Source: Sporosarcina sp. FSL K6-1508 (GTDB taxonomy: Bacteria; Bacillota; Bacilli; Bacillales_A; Planococcaceae). From it: 64,000 nt of DNA. The DNA is taken from NCBI RefSeq assembly GCF_038007465.1, contig NZ_JBBOXF010000001.1:2615001-2679000 (forward strand), given 5' to 3'. A model generated the notes under the pieces. It did not search any database. It was given only the letters and a program-made list of their open reading frames with translations, and was not told the DNA's origin. The position numbers were made by a program, and so were the translations under genes. This document shows positions 60,440-64,000 of this stretch, piece by piece (positions within the stretch are counted from its first letter, which is position 1; each line of letters starts with the position of its first letter).

Positions 60440-62353
60440 ATGAAATTTCCAAGCGTTGCAACAAATCGAAAGCTCGTCACTAACACAGAGATTAATAAAA
60501 AAATAGCGGATATGACTAGTGTCTTACAAGGGTTTTGGGCAGCAGATAGATGGGATATAAGAATTTGCCCACATCCTAGTGCGATAGAGTTAAGTAAGAA
60601 TCCTTCGTTAAGAAATCGTTGGGTAAATTTTGATAAAGTAGAAAACATCTGGTTAAAAACAGAATTAAAATACTTTTATTATGTTCTCTTAAATAATGGA
60701 ACTTGGAGTGCAAAAACTGTTTGGATTAGAAAAGGAACAGTGATAAGTCGAATGTTGGGGTTTTTAAATTTAAAATATCCCGATATTACCTCTATAACTG
60801 AAGTACCTATAGTAAAAGCTTTGACGGAATACCGAACTTACTTAGTAGAACAAGGAATAAAATCTACGACTAAAAATTACAAGCTTGATATAAATCAAAA
60901 TAAAATTTCTGTGCAAGCGAACTCCTACTACGTTACTAATTTAAAACAGTTTATGGAGTTCTATGAGGATTTCTATTTTGATGGTGAAGAATGGGATAAA
61001 GATGTTTGGGATCTAAGAAAACTTTCATTGCCGGAAGATAAGATAAATCCAACGTCCTACGAATATACAATCAATTTCAAGGGTTTTGAAAATGATTATT
61101 TTAAAGAAATCGTCAAGCGATATTGTAAGTTAATGTTAAATACACGTAGCTTTTCCCATGTAGTTGATATGGCGTCAAAATTAAGAGAGTTTTTTAATTT
61201 TATAAATACAAATTGTGAAGGCATACGAAGGATTCATCAATTAACTAGGAATGAAGTTGAGCAATATTTAAATGAAATTAATTTAAAAGGTTTAAAACCT
61301 AGTACTGCGACTGGACGAATATCTACTTTAGAAGTTTTTTTCTCTACACTTCAAAGGTTTGATTGGAAGGATTCGCCTTCCCAAATCCTTATCTTTCGAG
61401 AAGATTATCCTAAAGTGCCGAAGGCACAACCACGTTATATAGATGAACATGTCCTTGAACAATTAAATGTTAAATTGGATAAATTGGAACCTTATATGGC
61501 TGCAATGGTTATGGTACTTCAAGAATGCGGAATGCGTATCGGTGAACTTTGTACATTGAAAAAAGGGAGTGTCATAACAGATAAAGAAGGGGATTGCTTT
61601 TTAAAGTATTATCAGTGGAAAATGAAGAAAGAACATACCATTCCTATTTCTAAAGAAATTGCTGCATTGATATTGGTTCAAGAGCAAAGAGTGGCTTATG
61701 AACTTGACGATGGATGTGTATATGTATTTCCACGGAAAGATGGTTCTCCATTGAAGCAAGATACCTTTAGAGTTAAATTAAATAAATTAGCTTATGAAGA
61801 AAAGATAACGGATAATAAAGGAGAGATTTTCCGATTTCATGCTCATGCCTTTCGGCATACAGTTGGCACTAGAATGATAAACAACGGAGTGCCACAGCAT
61901 ATTGTTCAAAAATTCTTAGGGCATGAATCACCAGAAATGACTGCAAGATATGCCCATATTTTTGATGAAACTCTAAAGAAAGAGTTCATAAAGTTTAAGG
62001 AAACTTTGGTGACGAATAGCGGTAGCATTCTGGATTTAACCGAAGAAAATACTGAAGCTGACAATACAGATCTTCAATGGTTTAAAAAAAATATCAATGC
62101 ACAAGCACTTCCTAATGGCTATTGTCGTTTACCAGTAATTGCGGGACCGTGTCCTCACGCAAATGCTTGTTTAGATTGTACGAACTTCTGTACAAGTAAA
62201 CAATTTCTAAATGAACATGAAGAGCACTTAGACCGAACTAAAGAAATATTAAATAGGGCTAAACAGAACCAATGGCAGCGTCAGGTTGAAACTAACGAAC
62301 GTGTTAAAAATAGATTAGAGCAAATTATTCATTCGTTAAAGGAGACGAATTAA
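60440..62353 (+). CDS. tnpB: Tn554-type transposase B (tyrosine recombinase)
   Basis: A 637-residue recombinase, close to the 630 of Tn554 TnpB. A long N-terminal region is followed by a catalytic domain with Arg in QECGMRIGELCTL (about 365), HAHAFRHTVGTRM and LGHESPEMTARYAHI (Tyr near 513). The C-terminus has a cysteine cluster (GPCPHANACLDCTNFC) typical of TnpB in this family and perhaps zinc-binding, then a coiled-coil tail. TnpA and TnpB act together in Tn554 transposition. Confidence 0.94.
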   Translation: MKFPSVATNRKLVTNTEINKKIADMTSVLQGFWAADRWDIRICPHPSAIELSKNPSLRNRWVNFDKVENIWLKTELKYFYYVLLNNGTWSAKTVWIRKGTVISRMLGFLNLKYPDITSITEVPIVKALTEYRTYLVEQGIKSTTKNYKLDINQNKISVQANSYYVTNLKQFMEFYEDFYFDGEEWDKDVWDLRKLSLPEDKINPTSYEYTINFKGFENDYFKEIVKRYCKLMLNTRSFSHVVDMASKLREFFNFINTNCEGIRRIHQLTRNEVEQYLNEINLKGLKPSTATGRISTLEVFFSTLQRFDWKDSPSQILIFREDYPKVPKAQPRYIDEHVLEQLNVKLDKLEPYMAAMVMVLQECGMRIGELCTLKKGSVITDKEGDCFLKYYQWKMKKEHTIPISKEIAALILVQEQRVAYELDDGCVYVFPRKDGSPLKQDTFRVKLNKLAYEEKITDNKGEIFRFHAHAFRHTVGTRMINNGVPQHIVQKFLGHESPEMTARYAHIFDETLKKEFIKFKETLVTNSGSILDLTEENTEADNTDLQWFKKNINAQALPNGYCRLPVIAGPCPHANACLDCTNFCTSKQFLNEHEEHLDRTKEILNRAKQNQWQRQVETNERVKNRLEQIIHSLKETN

Positions 62354-62354
62354 G

Positions 62355-62720
62355 ATGACTAGAAAGAGTAACACAACTGCCATAATTCAACTATCCAAAG
62401 AAAAGTCGGAGAAGACAAGAATTAGGGTTGAAAAGACAATTTCAGAGATGGCACTGAAAAAAGAGAAGATTAATTTTAATTCCGTTGCACAAAAAGCAAG
62501 TGTTTCAAAGTCATGGCTGTACAAACAAAAAGACATTAGAACTAGAATAGAGACATTAAGAGGGATGCAAATAAGTGAATTAGTTCCCCGTAAACAGAGT
62601 AAAAACCTTCGTTCAGAAGATAGTTTAATTAAGACATTAAAAATCCGAATAAAGGCACTAGAAGAAGAAAACAAACAATTAAGGGATCAAGTTCAAAAAT
62701 TACATGGCAAGTTGTTTTAG
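62355..62720 (+). CDS. tnpC: Tn554-type transposition protein C
   Basis: A 121-residue basic protein, close to the 125 of Tn554 TnpC, which influences orientation and frequency of insertion. An N-terminal helical DNA-binding part (NSVAQKASVSKSWLYKQ resembles a helix-turn-helix) is followed by a coiled coil (LKIRIKALEEENKQLRDQV). It starts 1 base after the tnpB stop. Confidence 0.9.
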   Translation: MTRKSNTTAIIQLSKEKSEKTRIRVEKTISEMALKKEKINFNSVAQKASVSKSWLYKQKDIRTRIETLRGMQISELVPRKQSKNLRSEDSLIKTLKIRIKALEEENKQLRDQVQKLHGKLF

Positions 62721-62883
62721 AGGTCTTGTTGAATAAGATAAAATAGTACATTGCAAATTAAAACAAGAAAAGCACTCTGTTAAATATGGAGCAAGGCATT
62801 CCCGAAGATCTTCTATGGTTAGACTACAGCTAATGTTACTGGATAGATAACATTCCCTTGGGGAAAAATCAAAATATACAAAA

Positions 62884-62930
62884 GTAAGTGGAGAAAAACG
62901 ACTCGTTTTTCTCCACTTACCCTTTATTTT
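62884..62930. terminator. Strong terminator between tnpC and pckA
   Basis: GTAAGTGGAGAAAAACGA (62884-62901) and TCGTTTTTCTCCACTTAC (62903-62920) are exact complements. T-rich flanks on both strands let it serve the converging tnpC and pckA genes. Confidence 0.85.
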
Positions 62931-62937
62931 ATGATTT

Positions 62938-64000
62938 TTATAAAAACTTCTCGAAATTTTCCCGAAATAGATTTGTTAATTTTGTTGCTTGGATATCATA
63001 AGCCTCTTTATCTTTCCATGTATTGCGGGGGTTAAGAATTTCAGATGGTACATTAGGACAACTTTTAGGTATGTTAAGACCAAAACTCCGTTCCATTTCA
63101 AATTCTGTATGTGCTAATTGACCTTCAATAGCTGCTGTAACCATCGCTCGAGTATGGGAAAGGGAAATACGTTCGCCTATTCCATAAGGGCCTCCTGACC
63201 AACCTGTATTAATTAAATAAACATCCACGTCATGTTTCCGAATTTTCTCTCGAAGCATTTCAGCATAAACTCTAGGTGATAATGGCAAGAATGGTGCACC
63301 AAAACAGGTTGAAAATGTTGCTTCTGGTTCTGTTATGCCCCTTTCAGTTCCAGCTAATTTACTGGTATAACCTGAAAGAAAATAATACATGGCATGTTCT
63401 TTTGATAATTTAGAAATGGGTGGTAAAACACCGAACGCATCTGCTGTTAAAAAGAAAATAACATTTGGATGTCCTGCCGTACTCGGATTAAGAGCATGCG
63501 GAATGTTATGGATCGGATAAGCTGCTCGTGTGTTTTCTGTTAAACTACAATCATTATAATCTGCCAAATGTGTATGAGGATCGATTATGACATTTTCTAA
63601 AACAGATCCATAAGTAATCGCGCGAAATATTTCTGGTTCTTTTTCCTCTGATAAGTTGATGCATTTTGCGTAACAACCACCTTCAATATTAAATACACCT
63701 TTGTCTGACCAACCATGTTCATCATCACCAATTAACATACGATTAGCATCTGCTGAGAGAGTGGTCTTTCCCGTACCTGATAAACCAAAAAATAAAGCAA
63801 CATCTTCATTTAATCCTTTATTTGCAGAACAATGCATAGAAAGAACATCATTAATTGGTAAAAGATAATTCATTATAGTAAAAATCGATTTTTTAATCTC
63901 TCCTGCGTACTGTGTTCCTCCAATCAATACGATTTTTTTATCGAAATTAATCACAATAAAAGTTTCGGAATTTGTTCCATGAATGGAAGGTGTAGCTTCA
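62938..64000 (-). CDS. pckA: Phosphoenolpyruvate carboxykinase (ATP), C-terminal part
   Basis: Converts oxaloacetate and ATP to phosphoenolpyruvate and CO2. About 354 codons are visible; the frame stays open to the window edge (HGTNSETFIVI precedes the first Met seen), so the N-terminal ~170-190 residues lie outside. The P-loop GLSGTGKTTLSAD, LIGDDEHGW with metal-binding Asp, NIEGGCYAK, ENTRAAYPI and FSTCFGAPF are present, so the active site looks intact. It is convergent with the transposase genes and lies where the rest of the transposon or the displaced radC and mreB would be expected. Confidence 0.93.
   Translation of the reverse strand, partial: EATPSIHGTNSETFIVINFDKKIVLIGGTQYAGEIKKSIFTIMNYLLPINDVLSMHCSANKGLNEDVALFFGLSGTGKTTLSADANRMLIGDDEHGWSDKGVFNIEGGCYAKCINLSEEKEPEIFRAITYGSVLENVIIDPHTHLADYNDCSLTENTRAAYPIHNIPHALNPSTAGHPNVIFFLTADAFGVLPPISKLSKEHAMYYFLSGYTSKLAGTERGITEPEATFSTCFGAPFLPLSPRVYAEMLREKIRKHDVDVYLINTGWSGGPYGIGERISLSHTRAMVTAAIEGQLAHTEFEMERSFGLNIPKSCPNVPSEILNPRNTWKDKEAYDIQATKLTNLFRENFEKFL

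Larger units (their letters stand above)
59220..62730 (+). mobile_element. Tn554-family transposon, left end and transposase module
   Basis: The element begins where radC homology ends (about 59219-59221), the known insertion point of Tn554-type elements in radC. It carries the three-gene module tnpA-tnpB-tnpC in the usual order. The left end has subterminal dyads (59231-59270). The right end and the remaining radC 3' part are not in the window, so the full length is unknown and the element may extend past 64000. The end coordinate here marks only the transposase module. Confidence 0.85.

Overview
The window reads as chromosome of a low-GC, endospore-forming Bacillales bacterium, most likely of the Planococcaceae (Sporosarcina-like). 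The evidence is gene order and sequence style. The backbone ysoA-tig-clpX-lonA-ysxC-hemAXCDBL-spoVID-like-valS-folC-comC/pilD-spoIIB-like-maf-radC follows the Bacillus subtilis order, and T-box, PerR and NagR sites have the Bacillus form.

Region 1 (about 0.8-14.0 kb) is an accessory operon for cell-wall amino sugars. It encodes a GH3 beta-N-acetylglucosaminidase (NagZ), a LplABC/YtcP-type ABC importer (lipoprotein plus two permeases, no ATPase), a YesL-like membrane protein, NamZ, MurQ, a multidomain metallophosphoesterase, MurR, a MurK-type kinase and a double-GNAT protein. Neither glycosidase has a signal peptide, so the arrangement suggests import of intact murein saccharides and cytoplasmic cleavage. 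A small copper/lipoprotein pair and a repeat-rich spacer follow (14.0-16.8 kb). Region 2 (16.8-20.5 kb) is nagA-nagB-nagR with a SIS protein and an HPr, behind a NagR operator. It takes GlcNAc-6-P, the product of MurQ, to fructose-6-P.

Region 3 (20.7-38.2 kb) is housekeeping: chaperone and protease genes, the heme operon with a PerR box, and valS with a valine T-box. Between valS and folC (38.5-42.8 kb) lie three prepilin-like genes, one with a beta-helix tail, and an opposite-strand pair of RimK-like ATP-grasp ligases.

Region 4 (42.8-57.2 kb) holds folC, two tandem membrane-GAF-GGDEF proteins (probable diguanylate cyclases), then a type IV pilus operon (membrane protein, VanW-like protein, pilB, pilT, pilC, pilA, pilM, pilN, pilO, pilD). 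PilB begins with two MshEN-type motifs, so cyclic-di-GMP made by the neighbouring cyclases may control the pilus.

Region 5 (57.3-64.0 kb) has spoIIB-like, maf and a radC cut off after its HNHPSG motif by a Tn554-family transposon (tnpA, tnpB, tnpC). A convergent pckA gene running off the window edge lies beyond tnpC. The 3' half of radC is not seen before the edge, so pckA may be transposon cargo or the locus may be rearranged.
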